Origin: Archegozetes longisetosus
Taxonomy: Eukaryota > Arthropoda > Arachnida > Sarcoptiformes > Trhypochthoniidae
NCBI GenBank assembly: GCA_018873245.2
Contig: JAEMBT020000003.1
Location: 10,477,843-10,541,842, forward strand
Direction of reading: 5' to 3'
Length of the DNA: 64,000 bases
Shown: one piece after another, positions 22,584-34,230 of the stretch
How the letters are laid out: each line of letters begins with the position of its first letter
How positions within the stretch are numbered: the stretch's first letter is position 1
Notes under the pieces: generated by a model
Seen by the model: the letters and a program-made list of their open reading frames with translations, nothing else
Told to the model about the DNA's origin: nothing
Database searches by the model: none
Translations under genes and position numbers: made by a program

Positions 22584-24366
22584 TGGAAAACCTGAAAGTA
22601 ATTAATACATCTCATGGAAAGAAAGCTATAATTTATCAACAGTACTATTATGTACATAACAGTTCAAGAAGTAACACTAAATATTTTAAGTGTCGAAGAT
22701 TCAATAAATGATGTAAAGCTAAAATCACATCAAAATATGGACAGCTCTATAGTTCAAATTTAATTCATAACCACGAATTTGAAGTCCAGCACATAATAAA
22801 TGCTGAGATAAGAAATGAAATGAAAATCAAAGTTAGCGCTAATCCAACACTTCCAGCAAAGCAAATCTACAATGAAGTTATAATTAACAAATGAAATGTA
22901 TTTCAAGAGAACGATAACTTAAATCAAATGGAAATAAATGCCGCACTGCCAACTTTCAGTAATGTAAAGAAAACTTTACACAATAAAGAGCGCCAGTATG
23001 TACCACGACAACCAAGTTCAAGAAGTGATTTAACTTTCGAACAGATTTTCACCGAAATTCAAAGAAGCGAATATAACACAAAAAGTCGCAATTTCCTATT
23101 AATAAATGAAGGACTCCACGATAAAATATTAGTGTTTGGAACAGAGGAGTTCTTGAAAATGGCATGCGATATAAACTGAATTTTCTGTGATGGCACCTTT
23201 AGAGTTGCTCCATTAATATTCTCACAGATATATACTTTTCATGGTTTTTACTGTGGACAAACGATGCCTTTTTTTATATTGCTTGTTGCCCGACAAACAA
23301 GAAGATACGTATATTCGTTAACTAAGAAATATTCAAGATAATGCCATAGAAAAAGGACTACGATTTAACCCAAATATTTTTCAACTTGATTTCGAAGTCT
23401 CGATGCTCAATACAATTAAAGTAGTTTTTCCGAATTCGGAAATCAGGGGGTCTTTTTCATTTTTCACAATGTATTTGGAGGAAAGTACAGGCACTTGGAA
23501 TGGTTCGAGACTATGCTGACAACAAAGAAATTAGAGATACAGTAAAAAGGATATCAGCTTTAGCATTTTTACCGTTGAATGAGATAACAGAAGCGTGGAT
23601 TAATATTCATTCAAAGGCACCTAATTTGCAAAAGGTTCACGACTTTTTGGATCACGTCAATAATATTAGGGTTTTGCTTATGTAATGCGGTTTTTTAAAC
23701 GTTATGTTTGAGATCAATTTTGAATCAGTAATCGATTGTTTACAAATGTTTTTGGAAAGTCATCCTAAAGAGTGATATCTAAACTTAAATTATTGACAAA
23801 TAATCTTTAAATAAATTGTGTCCAAGATGGCTGAAGAGTTTCCGACTAAGACTCACATAAGACATTGTTTGTTGTATGAATTTCATCGGGGATCAAATGC
23901 TACCGAAGCCGCACAACACATTCGGGACACATATGGTCGCAAAGCTCTGAGTGTGGATCAGTGTCAGCGATGGTTTTCGCGCTTCTGAAACAACGACTTC
24001 AGTGTAGAAGACAATCCTGAATCCGGGCGACCGGTGCAATTTTACTAACAAAAACCGCATTACATAAGCAAAACCCTAATACTTGGATTGACGAAAATGG
24101 ATTGTTTGATAGACAAATATGGAATCATTTCTATAATTTGACTGCCAGAACCACTAATCATATTGAAGCCTGGCATCGTGTTTTTAACAGATCAGTAAAT
24201 ACTTCGCATTCAAACATATATGACAGTTAGTGTCACATCTTAAAAAAGAGCAGCTAAAATTCGAAGCAAATATAGATTCATTAGATATTGGAAATTCTGC
24301 TACTAAGAAGCGAACAAAATACCAATCCGTTAACTCTAAAATAGAAAGACTTACTCAAAAGTTTTA
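22584..24366 (+). pseudogene. MULE transposase with FLYWCH-type finger, broken
   Basis: From ATG 22584 (MENLKVINTSHGKKAI) the frame shows a FLYWCH/WRKY-like zinc finger (YFKCRRF, then CKAKIT and HNHEFE). Helical sequence follows to 23179, then FCDGTFRVAP with the first catalytic Asp near 23190, and ALAFLPLNEITEAW near 23549. After the mariner insertion it continues WIDENGLFDRQIWNHFYNL and TTNHIEAWHRVFN near 24150, the conserved Mutator C-terminal motif (R-T-N-N-x-x-E-x-W-H). In-frame stops near 22709, 22892 and 23177 and shifts near 23300 inactivate it. Confidence 0.75.
23666..24079. mobile_element. Mariner-derived mini-element inside the MULE, perfect 30-bp inverted repeats
   Basis: The terminal inverted repeats 23666-23695 and 24050-24079 are perfect over 30 bp (ends TTAGGGTTTTGCTTATG and complement). 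They are flanked by the TA duplication at 23664-23665 and 24080-24081. Inside (from ATG 23827) is the mariner N-terminal helix-turn-helix: HIRHCLLYEFHRGSNATEAA, then LSVDQCQRWFSRF, a stop, and ESGRPVQF. No catalytic domain remains. Removing the 414 bp plus one TA rejoins the MULE frame as HVNNTWIDENG, which confirms the exact insertion. Confidence 0.9.
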
Positions 24367-24794
24367 ACTTCAATGGGATTGAATACTCAAGGAGAGCCTA
24401 TTCAAACCACAAATCAAGCATTAAATGATCAACAAAAGGAAGATATTCGTCTCAAGTTTCTAGATGCTATCTCTTTTCAATTAAATTTAGGTTCAAGTGC
24501 ACAAATTATATGATTATTTAAAAATATAATTACTGATGTAAAAATTAATTTACTATCATTGAGTATTAGATTTCTTATTGCAATTTTGTAGTCGCCTTTT
24601 TATATGTTCAAAACTTTACTTTTTCTGAAGATTGTATATCACTTAGTTTTCTTAGATTTAGAAAATATTTATTTGAAAATAATGTTGAAACTAATAAGGA
24701 GGAAAAAATTCATTTTGAAAATAAGGTATTTTGAAAACTTTCCCCTTGAAAATTTTCATTTTGAAAAATATATTTTGAAAATAACTGCGTAGCC

Positions 24795-25529
24795 GGTCTT
24801 AGGGTTGACGTAGTGGCGCCTGTGATTCACCGTCAGGTGCTGGAACCCTTTAGCCCCTAACTCATTATAGGCTTTCCCGCCGTCCGTCATAACCGTTGTT
24901 CCTGCCTCAACATTTGGCTGAATTAACGGCAACAATGTTTCGGCATTTCGACGATCATTAGGACACACCTCAATCCTAAAGTCATTGGTGTGGACATCTA
25001 TCATTCCCAACACCCAAGTACCCTGGACGAGGTGACCCCGGTTGTATTTTCGGCGGCCGATGAGGGTTTCATCAACCTCGACCACCGACGAGTCGCCACC
25101 AATCTTCCCTTCATTAACCTGAGACTCAACCCAATCAATGCAGGCTTCCCACAAGGTCTCATACCATTTGGCTACAGTACTGGGTGATATTTGACTGTCG
25201 CCAATAGAGGTCTCGCGAATTGCATCGTCATAGGACATGCCATTCGCGAGACAATATATGAGAAGTATCACCTGCCCAAAAGGCAGATGCGACTTCTCAA
25301 ATATTGTTTTGACCCTAACTGAGACCTCCTTCCGGCATTTAGGACATCTCCAGCGCTTGTTTGAAATGGTGCCGCCTCGTTTGTCGAAAAGCGCCATTTG
25401 TTTTCGACACTTTTGACATTCGAGCGTTTTGGACAATAATCCTACGCGTTAACACCATTCAATACATGCTGCTGGAGTGTCCACACCGCATTCTCTCACT
25501 AAACTTACGAAATTAAATTTTTCTTCCAT
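24795..25529 (-). pseudogene. Merlin transposase 2, N-terminal and catalytic part
   Basis: The frame starts at ATG 25529 (MEEKFNFVSLVRECGVDTP) and meets one TAA at 25451-25449. It is then open from 25436: a zinc ribbon with CQKC and CPKC pairs, a helical region, SVVEVDETLIGRRKYNRG (first catalytic Asp), QGTWVLGMIDVHTNDF, and TTVMTDGGKAY (second Asp). It reaches HYVNPKTG, where the MULE inserted. The third acidic residue is in the separated C-terminal piece at 21991-22193. The single stop plus the insertion make it dead, but it is much better preserved than the copy at 11448. Confidence 0.85.
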
Positions 25530-25678
25530 TGATAAGCAATGGTAGATTAAAGAATCGATATCATTTAAACTATAAATTTCTGATCTTTAGGACCTTCAAA
25601 TATGGATTTCTCGTACCTCAAAACCCCTAAATATCAATTTTAAAAAAATCTGTTAGGTGGCGTAAACTATATAGAGCC

Positions 25679-26040
25679 GTATTTTTTAACTCTGAATCTG
25701 AATATCAAATCAAAAATTTTTATATCGAATAGTTTTCGAGATATTTGAATTTTGTGTCGATTTTTTTATTTTAAGATTTTTGAATATATGATATATGGCT
25801 TCGATGTAGAATTTAACGCTGACAACAAATATTAAAACCTTTTTTCGATATCTCAATATTCACCGAATAAATCTATATTTATTCCATTCTAAAACTTTAA
25901 CGCCATCTAACGCTTAAACTATAAGTTGTACGGAGGTGGGCCCATTAGCAATTTTGATCAGGCTGATGACCTCTATTAAAATATATTATCAAATCCTGAG
26001 TGCCAAATTAGGCAGAATCCCATAGACTTTCCGGCAATGT
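25679..26040. other. Unassigned sequence between two DNA transposons
   Basis: No ORF or repeat is recognised. It may contain the degraded 5' part of the Tc1-like element downstream. Confidence 0.3.
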
Positions 26041-26520
26041 TCTTTGTTCAGAGGTATAAACAAAAACTTCAAAAAGTTTTTAGTTTGGCAAGCGATTGAT
26101 GAAAACGGGAGAGTTTCGGATCCATATGTTGCCAAAAGAACCATCAATGCTAAGACATATTTAAATGAGTGCCTTAAGAAGAGACTTCTTCCCTTTATTA
26201 AAAAGTACCATAAAGATAAAGATATTCTATTTTCGATGGATATGGCGAGAGTCCATTACGCGAAGGAAGTTATCGAATGGTTGTCGCATAGAGGAATGGA
26301 TTATCTAACATGGGGAGGAAACCGACCGAAGGTATCCGAGGCTAGACCCATCGAAAAGATTTGGGCTATTTGTAAGGAAAAATACAAAATGAGGAAAACA
26401 GTAGCAAAAAAATCAACTCTTTCGCAAGAATCTGGAAAATATTTCGTTCAAAGTATCAGAAGATAGTTGAATGGATTTGATGAAGAGTGTTCGCAAAAAG
26501 ATTAGATTAATCGGCCGAAA
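26041..26520 (+). pseudogene. Tc1/IS630-like transposase, catalytic half
   Basis: The frame reads FKKFLVWQAIDENGRVS, then YLNECLKKRLLPFIKKYH, ILFSMDMARVHYAKEVIEWL (second catalytic Asp in S-M-D) and EARPIEKIWAICKEKY (third acidic residue in P-I-E-x-x-W). This is the order of DDE_3 transposases. The 5' half with the helix-turn-helix and the first Asp is absent. After the stop at 26464-26466 related sequence continues a little (QKD, RPKR). ATG 26044 is therefore not a true start. The sequence ACTTGTGGGACATCC at 26644-26658 may belong to its terminal repeat. Confidence 0.7.
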
Positions 26521-26659
26521 AGGAGTTAGAGCGCCATTTAAAAAATTAATTAGTAAACGAAATAATGTATTTTGTAATTATGTTAATTAAAGGTTTATGG
26601 GATTTATAATGAAATAAGTTATAAAACTTTGTTTTCATTTTTTTACTTGTGGGACATCC

Positions 26660-27825
26660 TTTACTAATTATAACTGAGTAAACTTTTGAGGAAAGTTTGT
26701 GGTAAATTTTATCCATCTCTCGAACTTATAATAGCCTCTTGTTCAAACGCATCAATACTCTATTTCTTTAGTCGAACTTAAGAAAAATTTCAACAATCTG
26801 AATGATTTTAATAAGAAAAATATCGAAATTATGTGATCGAAATCGTTCATTTATTGTATAGGAAATTCAAAGTCACTACAAGGAGCGGAAATAGAATAGT
26901 TTTACGTTCTTGATGAAACATAAATTTAACATTGATTTAATTATATCATTTTCTTATCCTTTTTCTTTTAAATAACTTTTCAGTTAGTAATTAAAACCTT
27001 TCCATCAAACTTGAAATTAATAACTGGAAAAGAATGAATTTTTTTCAAAATTATTTCTATAAGTTTTCAAAGTTCTCTTATCATGATTAAAATTTTAATA
27101 ATTGAATAGAAGCACTTACTATTTTCTGTACGCTTTTGAGACATTTAGAAAACTAAAGGGCTTATAATAAAACACCATGTTTTTTAAAAACACAGAGTAA
27201 TCAATGCTAATCATAGGTTGGTCCACTATCAAAATTCTTGTCAAAAGTTTTATCGCCAAAAATAGAGCTAATAAATAAGATATCAGATAAGAGCTCTATT
27301 CGTATAAATGTAATGAGTAATGATATACCCTTTGAGGTATTCAATAAGACTCAGATCCTTTTGATGTACAATTTTCTCGAAAGCGTATAGAAGACAGTAA
27401 ATGCTTCAATTTTTTTTGAATTTTCAATTCAATTCATTAAAAGTATTGAATGAACTTAGAATGGATTCAGATCTATATGTAACTAACTTAAATACAAATA
27501 ATTTTATTTGATTCAAACTCTATTGCCGAAGTAATGGAGAGAGTTAACATTTACAGTCATTCAGTTAAAGGAATAACTTTAAAGATATTTATTCTATAAA
27601 AGAACGTGATAGATTTTCGAATGAAAAAAATTAGAAATAAAACTTTGTCCTCCAAATTTATTGAGAGTAAATCTTTGTTTATCCTATTTTTATATTTTCA
27701 TTTCTCTTAATTTTATTCTTATTACCACCGAATAATAATAACAACAATTAGTACTAGAAATAATCCGTTTATTATCGATTCTATCAATATTTGGTCACAA
27801 AAAAGTTTCAAACTTTACATAGACT
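26660..27825. other. Intergenic, downstream of the neuropeptide-like gene
   Basis: No gene was recognised. AATAAA-type signals on the minus strand just below 27780 and near 27715 could serve the gene at 27826-28149. Confidence 0.35.
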
Positions 27826-28149
27826 CTATTTATCATTATTATAATCGGAATTAGAAGCTCTCATGCGATCGATCAGCGCATCAATAATTGGATATCTTAT
27901 CCTTTTCGGTGGTCCATTGATTGTCCTCCTGACTGGCCCGCGAACACAGGGAGATCCCGAATAATGAAGAAGTGTTTGAGAACCCCTTTTGCCAAAACGC
28001 GGTGGTTTTCGCATACCATTATCAGGACAGTCGGAGTCTTGATATTGACCGCTTATTGTTTCGAAGATGAATAGCATTGAAATAATGCAGATTAAAGAGA
28101 TTTTATGTTTACCCATTGATAGGAATCTCGAATAAGATCTAGTTTTCAA
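27826..28149 (-). CDS. Neuropeptide-like precursor (amidated PPRF-type peptide)
   Basis: This is a 107-residue frame. Met1 or, more likely, Met12 starts a signal peptide: basic MGKHK, then hydrophobic ISLICIISMLFIFETISG. Cleavage after Gly34 would expose Gln35, which can cyclise. The next 18 residues run QYQDSDCPDNGMRKPPRF and are followed directly by G-K-R, a classic amidation plus dibasic cleavage signal. The rest (54-107) has further basic sites (VRR, PPKR) and one more Cys (SPC). Cys41 could pair with that Cys or form a dimer. The RFamide-type end resembles the NPF/RFamide group only loosely, and no named family is matched. Role as a secreted neurohormone is inferred. Upstream untranslated exons are not identified. 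Confidence 0.6.
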   Translation of the reverse strand: MKTRSYSRFLSMGKHKISLICIISMLFIFETISGQYQDSDCPDNGMRKPPRFGKRGSQTLLHYSGSPCVRGPVRRTINGPPKRIRYPIIDALIDRMRASNSDYNNDK

Positions 28150-30359
28150 ATAATTTTTACATAAAACTAAATATCAAAAAATTTGCATAAAGTTCGAAAT
28201 TTGACTTAAGCTTAATAGAAAGTTAAGAAATACCTGAATACGTAGATAAGTCTATAATAGATAAGTCTTCGATACCTTAAATGTTTATCCAATAGTATGT
28301 CAGATGATATCTGTTGTAAGAATTCTGTTTAATATAATTTTCACCACTTCTAGCACTTTAAACGATTGTTTGATTATTCAGAGTCAAGAACTGAACACTT
28401 ACTCCGAGATCTTGCAAGTAAGAGCCTAACCAGTAGTGTTTCAATTATTTATAGTGAACTATAAGTAGTAAACGTCTACTTCTATTAACAGGTATTATTA
28501 CGTGGGCTCCACTTATTACAGGTATAGCTTATGAGGCGTTTATTTCTAAAACGACCTAACCTCTAGTCTTATATGACTATTTTGGGACACAAACTGAATG
28601 CAACTTCAGCTTCAATTGTCTACGCATTCGCATAGAGAAAGTTATTTATTTTGTCTTAAGTTTTGAAAATTCTTAAAATCATTTTAAAGTTATCCCACAG
28701 TTTACAATAGAACCTAATATCTGCATATAAGACATTTTAGGGGTTGTTTAGTTCCTCTTATTTTGTTGGTTATAATGTCCTCAATTAGAATGATGTGAAA
28801 AGATTTAAATGAATAGAAAGCATGTTTTCTGTTTGAGAATACTATAGGAATTAACGTCTTTTATGATGTTATTTTACTGTTGTAAATGAAATATATTGAC
28901 ACGCAATCATATTGTGCCGTAAAATGCATTTTAATGCTAAAAAATCGAACGCGTCGTACAATATTTAAACCCATAAACTACTGCTGTATACTTGAATCAA
29001 TTAAAGGTTCAGTACATTAGCAACATCTATACATACATTTAAGTGGATCCTCACTGTTTTCTCATTTTGTTAATTAAAGTTTCTATTAATGTATACGATG
29101 GCTATATTTCTCAATATTTAATTTGATTCATAAGGAATCAGTAACGAATTATGACAGCAATTTGTTTGAAATTCTAGAGCTCTTAACCTTTATTCTTCTC
29201 TAGTGATGAGCGCGACTTAAAATTTCATTAAAACAGTCGAGTTTAAGCATCATTAACTTCAAACCAATTGTTTATAATTTCCCATATGTATTGCAATCTA
29301 ATTGAAACTGCATTCAAATAGAGTGGCAATTAATTCTTAATTTAGCTAAGAGTAGGTTTGGTTTGATTTGGGAATTATTGCTCAGCATTTTGTAGAACTA
29401 TTGACAAAGCAAATCAAATGTTTCTTTTACACTCATATATGTCAACTTTTTCAAACGTTTACTTTAGGAAATTGAGGCTTAACTGAACAACCAAAACGTT
29501 TTATCAGAATCCGAATCACGTTGAGAAAAAGCGTTCTGTTGCTTAATTAAATAACTTTGAAAACACACATTTTTTATCTAAAGTATTTGTAAAATTTTTC
29601 GAAAGCTATTTATAAGCTAACAAATAGAATGAAACAAAGTCTCAACAGCAAAAATATATTCTGTTGAGTTTCTCTAAAACTTTATATAAATTGATAGTTT
29701 GCTGGCTCTGAACCTGAGGAATAATACCGAATAAATCGTGAAATATGTTGTTCAATATTTCTTTCTATACTGTTGTCACATTTTGCAGATATTACTTGTA
29801 TTTTTTACCTAAGAATAAGATTGCCTTTCAATTTTCAACCAGTGGTATAAGCCTTTCAAGCAATAGTAAAAACCAATTCATACGATATTACTATAACTTT
29901 GAAAAAATTAAGGATTATGTGATCTGTTGTGTTATCTATCGTATGAAAAATGACATCATGAAACGCCTTCCGCCAACTCGTGCCTGCACCCAGAATAACA
30001 ATGAAAGATACTTATTAAAAAAAATAAAGGATTGCAATCATTTATCGTTGTTCTTCTTAGTACTAAACAAGAGTTTAATTTAATACTTATTCATTAATAA
30101 TTTTTGACCTTATGTGCATTCGTTAGTGCGTGTAATTATTGTTATAAATCTGAAGTAAACACAAGCACTAATTTTGGATTCAAACCGCATACTTCATTGA
30201 AAAGGACAACAATTTAGATTTTACCATATGGCGCTTCAAATGATAATGCTATGAAGGAAAAGAATCTTGATAATCCACGACAACAGTTGATGAGTATTTA
30301 TAGGATGTTAAGCTGTCACTCGTTTCACGAGAAATTGCAAAAGTTAATCATAACTTAAA

Positions 30360-30362
<3 letters not shown>
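28150..30362. other. Intergenic, AT-rich
   Basis: This probably holds the promoter and 5' untranslated region of the minus-strand peptide gene. The 112-codon frame at 29745-30083 shows no domain, no splice support and AT-driven composition, and is not called. Confidence 0.3.

Positions 30363-30420
<58 letters not shown>
30363..30420. repeat. (CT)29 microsatellite
   Basis: An uninterrupted run of about 29 TC/CT dinucleotides is visible. On the opposite strand it creates a spurious Arg-Glu repeat frame. Confidence 0.95.
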
Positions 30421-30424
<4 letters not shown>

Positions 30425-32403
30425 ATATAGAGTCGACCACTCAATGTGATGCGCTTCTGGACATTTAGTCTTGAGTTGACACACCTTTTCAACAGTAGAA
30501 TCAGTAAAATGTATTTTTTGTTGAGTGTAGAGCTTTACTCGCACGCTGGGAGGCTCGAGAAGGTTTGTAATGGTTTTGAAACATTTTCATCTCAAGTGTA
30601 GAAACAATTTTTAATTATTTATATTAACCATTGCTGTTTCTAATATTGATTACAACAGAACCGCTTTTACTCAAGAGTTTTACACTCCAAAACTTAAAAA
30701 TCATTGATAGCAATCAGAAGTGTCATGAGATGCTTTCCATCTGGCTATAGTATAGAAGATATTAAGAAAACAAATTCGTGTTCAATATGGTATAAGAAGA
30801 AAGTTACAAATTGATGCGCATCACGGGGAGGTTGACATAACAACGGAAATTTTCCTGTTGCTATCAGAGATTATTAAGTTTTCGAATTTAGTCGTTACGA
30901 AAGCACAAGCATCAGGATAATACAATAACTGAAAGTTTAGAATCAAAGTTCAGTTAATACTAGTATTTGTTTGGGATAGGATCCTATTATTCATATTTCG
31001 CTTGCTATCATTTACGTCAAAGATCTGAGTAATTCTTTACAAAGTAGCTTATTCATAGAATACTAGATATTAAATTTGAACAACCATTCGAACAACCCTC
31101 AACTTTTACTCAGAGTTAAGAAATTCAAAAATCAGTGCATAACTAATAAAGATGACTGACCACTATTATAAATTTACATCTATATTGTCCGATGAGCCCC
31201 AAATCTCTATTTTGAGTTGAGCTTCGGTCCATTATAGTCGAAGTCAGTTGTTCCGAAGCTCACATCCCTTTTTGGCTATTCTCAGAATTGAAGCTTTATT
31301 TCATCATTGATCTTAAAAGTAATGATTCATCCACGTTAGTGTCGTCAACTAATACTAAGCTATTCATTTTCAATTACTTGAAAAGTAAATTAGCTTTGAA
31401 CTGAAGATAAATTTACCAAAAATCTGAAAATATTTTTAAAAGGCTTAATATTGTTTAAAACATAAAGTCATTTAACTTCAAAAGTTGTGTATGTTATTTT
31501 CAAGCCCTTAATATAATATTTCTGCCGTAAAAAGTTTTAGAAACCTGATCCAAAGCACAAGAAATTTCCAAATTTTATCTCAAAGACAGTTCCCACATTC
31601 AAACATAGCGAAAAGGAATCATTTAAATTTACTAAAGGTTCACTTGTTTTGTATCCGCGATCAAAAGAGAATATAAAGTTTAAACTGAATTTTTTATCTG
31701 AATGTTTATTTTGAATAATTGTTCGGATTTAAATTAATAATAATAGGCAAGCCCTGTAATATTTGATCACCTTTAAATGAATTCCTACTGTAGTGCAGTC
31801 TATTTTTAGAACTATTAAAGTCTATTTGCATACCACTGACAAGAAAGAAATTTATGATGCACATTTACATGTACTAGAATGCATCACTATATAACTTGAT
31901 TATTAATGAACCCAGCTCTTATAACCAGCAATTATTAAGTACTAATGTAATAGAAATACATGATTGAGCCAAATATAGAGATAAGAATTACGCTGAAAGC
32001 ATAAAAGCATAGAAATAGCTTAATTATGCTCCATTTTGTATCCTATTTCCTGTCAGCTTTTGGTTTTCAGATAAACATTTCAAAAACAAACATAGAAAGC
32101 ATAAAATCTCAAAATTCCAAAGTATAATTCTTTATTTCTAGTCATTCATGCAATCTCAATGCAACAACTTAAGAATTATTAAAAACTCATCAATGAAAGA
32201 GTAGCTTTATTTATCACCTTGAGAAAAATTAGGGTCGAGTTTTCAGAAATTTTCTAACATCTTCAAAGAAATATTAGTAGGAAATTTTGATTGAATTGCT
32301 TACCAGGGAATTGTTTACAAATCTCATAAAATATTCTTGCATTATATTCGAAGTTCGTCTTGTAGTGTATAAAGTTTTATTTCCGTCTTTGTTTTGATGA
32401 TTT
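30421..32403. other. Intergenic, nothing recognised
   Basis: No ORF with domain features and no clear repeats were found. Confidence 0.3.
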
Positions 32404-32920
32404 CTATCTACAGCTTATCTTCACTTTCTGTAGAAATTTTAGGTCTTTATAAACTTCATTCGTTTCATTCCTTTTCTCGATATTTTGCTGAATATTTGTG
32501 GTCAAACATTTTTGTTTTCGTTTATTCAAAATAAGATAAACGAAAAAGATAAGTGTAATAATCAACAGAACCAATAAAATAAAGTTTATTGCCATCAATG
32601 ACTTAACGGCAGTAAATAAAAAGCTATTAAAGAAAACAAACCCTAAGAAGTTACATGTCTCTAGAATACAATTGATATAATAGATACTAATTTTGATTTT
32701 GTAAGTCATCAAAACTACAACAACGAACTGATGTCGTGCTTTCATTGCGTTCATGACAGCAAAAATGGAATTGTTGTTCGAGGCAATAAATTTTTGTGCT
32801 TTGGTGTTGAGTGCCTTCAAAAGAGCAAACTATGTATTCGATAACTCTTTCACTTTTAACGAGTTCCACAAGTTTTAGTGACAAAAATGCAGCAAAAATA
32901 TTCACATCAATAAATGACAT
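32404..32920 (-). CDS. Possible small single-pass membrane protein with Cys-rich ectodomain
   Basis: Two minus-strand frames overlap. The first (from 32920) reads CSFEGTQHQSTKIYCLEQQF, then HFCCHERNE and VRCC. The second (ending 32404) holds a strong hydrophobic segment (MAINFILLVLLIITLIFFVY) followed by a basic stop-transfer, NKRKQK, and a charged tail. A Cys pattern C...YC...CC...CC before one membrane span recalls VOPP1/WBP1-type small membrane proteins, but only weakly. An intron of about 55-95 bp would be needed between the frames. TTCTAG near 32662 is an acceptor-like site, but no tested donor/acceptor pair gave matching phase. A hydrophobic N-terminal signal is not obvious. Could be a decayed gene. 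Confidence 0.3.
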
Positions 32921-33814
32921 ATTTGCTGAAACTCGCTAACTCAATATCCAAATGATTACCATTTCCGAAAACAAAAAATACCAACTATATCTTGGAATTT
33001 AATTGAATATTGACACAAATTATTGCAAATCACGCTCTATAACAATGGTCCTAATATCTAATGAGAATATAAAAACATTTTGATTATATTTTTAAAATAT
33101 GATATCAAATATACTAGTATGATTCTTAAAAAAGACTATCTAAATCAATTTGCAATAGAAATTAGAAAATTATAAATAATTTTTCATGTAAATTCCTGTA
33201 CAAATGTAACTAAAAGTGCGTCATTCTCCCAAGTCAATGAACAAACTTTATGCTTGTATTTTTGTATTTTATTGTTTGTATTTAATATATAAACACTTTT
33301 AGTACAAAAATTATATTTTTATGTCTCAACATACAAAGCTATTAAGACGTTAGTTTCTCTATTAAAAGTATTTACACATTAAACACCTTATGTGAAAAAT
33401 AGTCAGAGTTTTCCATTAATTTGGGAGAAACAAGCGTTTTTAGCCACACTCATATAGGAATTTATATGAAAAATAAACATTAACTTCTTAATTTGTACTA
33501 TAAGTTATTTGTATAGTTTTTCAAAAATCATATATCTGATACCATATTTTAAAAATACAATCAGAACCTTCCTACATTCTCTTTAGAGAAGCACACATTT
33601 TTTAGCTGACTTATTCTCATGTTAGAGTCTATTCTATGATAAAGTTGAGAACAATGCTTCTTCAGCTGAAGACGAGAAATGCAAAACGATACTATGAGTC
33701 TCAAATTAAGATATCTATTGTTAAGGTATTTGAATTGAATCCCTGGAATCAATCTTTAAAACATCCATATTTACAAAAACCATTTCAATAAGTTATGCAT
33801 GAACATTTTCTAAA
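32921..33814. other. Intergenic, nothing recognised
   Basis: AT-rich DNA. The short frame at 33561-33752 has no domain. Confidence 0.3.
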
Positions 33815-34230
33815 AGTTTGAGCTTCGAGCTCAACAGCTCGAAGATCAACTGAGCTGAGCTGTGTTTTTGAAATTATAAAAATTATCTGACAATACAGAT
33901 CTCAATTCGAACATGCATTAATTTTATATATCATGGAAATTATTATATACCAATTTGATTCATTTTGATCAAAAAAATATTTATAAAAAGTAATCAAACT
34001 TTGCAATGAATTATTAGATAATCTGCTTCTTTTCTTTGTAACAATATTTTCGGTTTTCGAGAATATCCGTTGGCTCGGAACACTTGTAGTGGGCATACAG
34101 GGTATTTAAAAGCTAATTTTGAAAGAGTTAAATATTTATTTTCATACATTTTAAAAATTTCAGAATTTTGAAAACTAGTGCAACTCAGCTCAGCTCAGGT
34201 GAGTTTCGGGCTGCTGATCTTGAAGCTCAA
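33815..34230 (-). mobile_element. hAT remnant: dimerisation domain between GAGCT-rich inverted repeats
   Basis: The minus strand at about 34099-33965 encodes TTSVPSQRIFSKTENIVTKK and RSRLSNNSLQSLI. This is the conserved C-terminal dimerisation motif of hAT transposases (A-T-S-x-x-S-E-R-x-F-S, then R-x-x-L). The block is bounded by an inverted pair. TTGAGCTTCGAGCTCAACAG with ACTGAGCTGAGCTG lies at 33819-33865, and CAGCTCAGCTCAG with TTGAAGCTCAAA at about 34179-34232. Similar GAGCT-rich sequence continues to about 34440. Everything N-terminal to the dimerisation domain is lost. Confidence 0.7.

Larger units (their letters stand above)
22194..24794 (+). mobile_element. MULE (Mutator-like) element inserted in Merlin 2
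   Basis: This is a 2601-bp insertion flanked by the perfect 11-bp direct repeat GGTCTTAGGGT at 22183-22193 and 24795-24805, a size fitting Mutator-like elements. The ends are inverted copies with ACGCAGT and TTTTCAAAATGAAAATTTTC (about 22195-22230 and 24745-24790). Both flanks consist of repeated AAAATTTTCA-type sequence. It encodes a decayed transposase on the plus strand, itself interrupted by a mariner-type element at 23666-24079. Confidence 0.85.
21551..25678 (-). mobile_element. Merlin transposon 2, interrupted by a MULE
   Basis: Long terminal inverted repeats (about 21555-21680 and about 25555-25675) share TATAGTTTACGCCACCTAAC and GATATTTAGGGGTTTTGAGG on opposite strands. The transposase reads on the minus strand from ATG 25529. 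It is interrupted at 24805 by a MULE and resumes at 22193, ending at 21991. The left interior (21820-21990) has a pair of ~50-bp direct repeats (TTTTGATAACCGGGG and TTTTGAAAACAGGGG). The 8-bp target duplication expected for Merlin could not be assigned. Confidence 0.8.

Noticed and set aside
24756-25436. Transposase resembling bacterial IS1595, suggesting bacterial DNA or recent transfer
   Set aside because: Merlin elements are established in animal genomes. The surrounding inverted repeats, the second decayed copy and the nested eukaryotic elements fit a resident eukaryotic transposon.
29745-30083. 112-codon plus-strand frame
   Set aside because: No domain, signal peptide or splice context. 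Length is within chance in this composition.
30344-30544. Frame with a long Arg-Glu repeat
   Set aside because: It is translation of the CT microsatellite on the minus strand.
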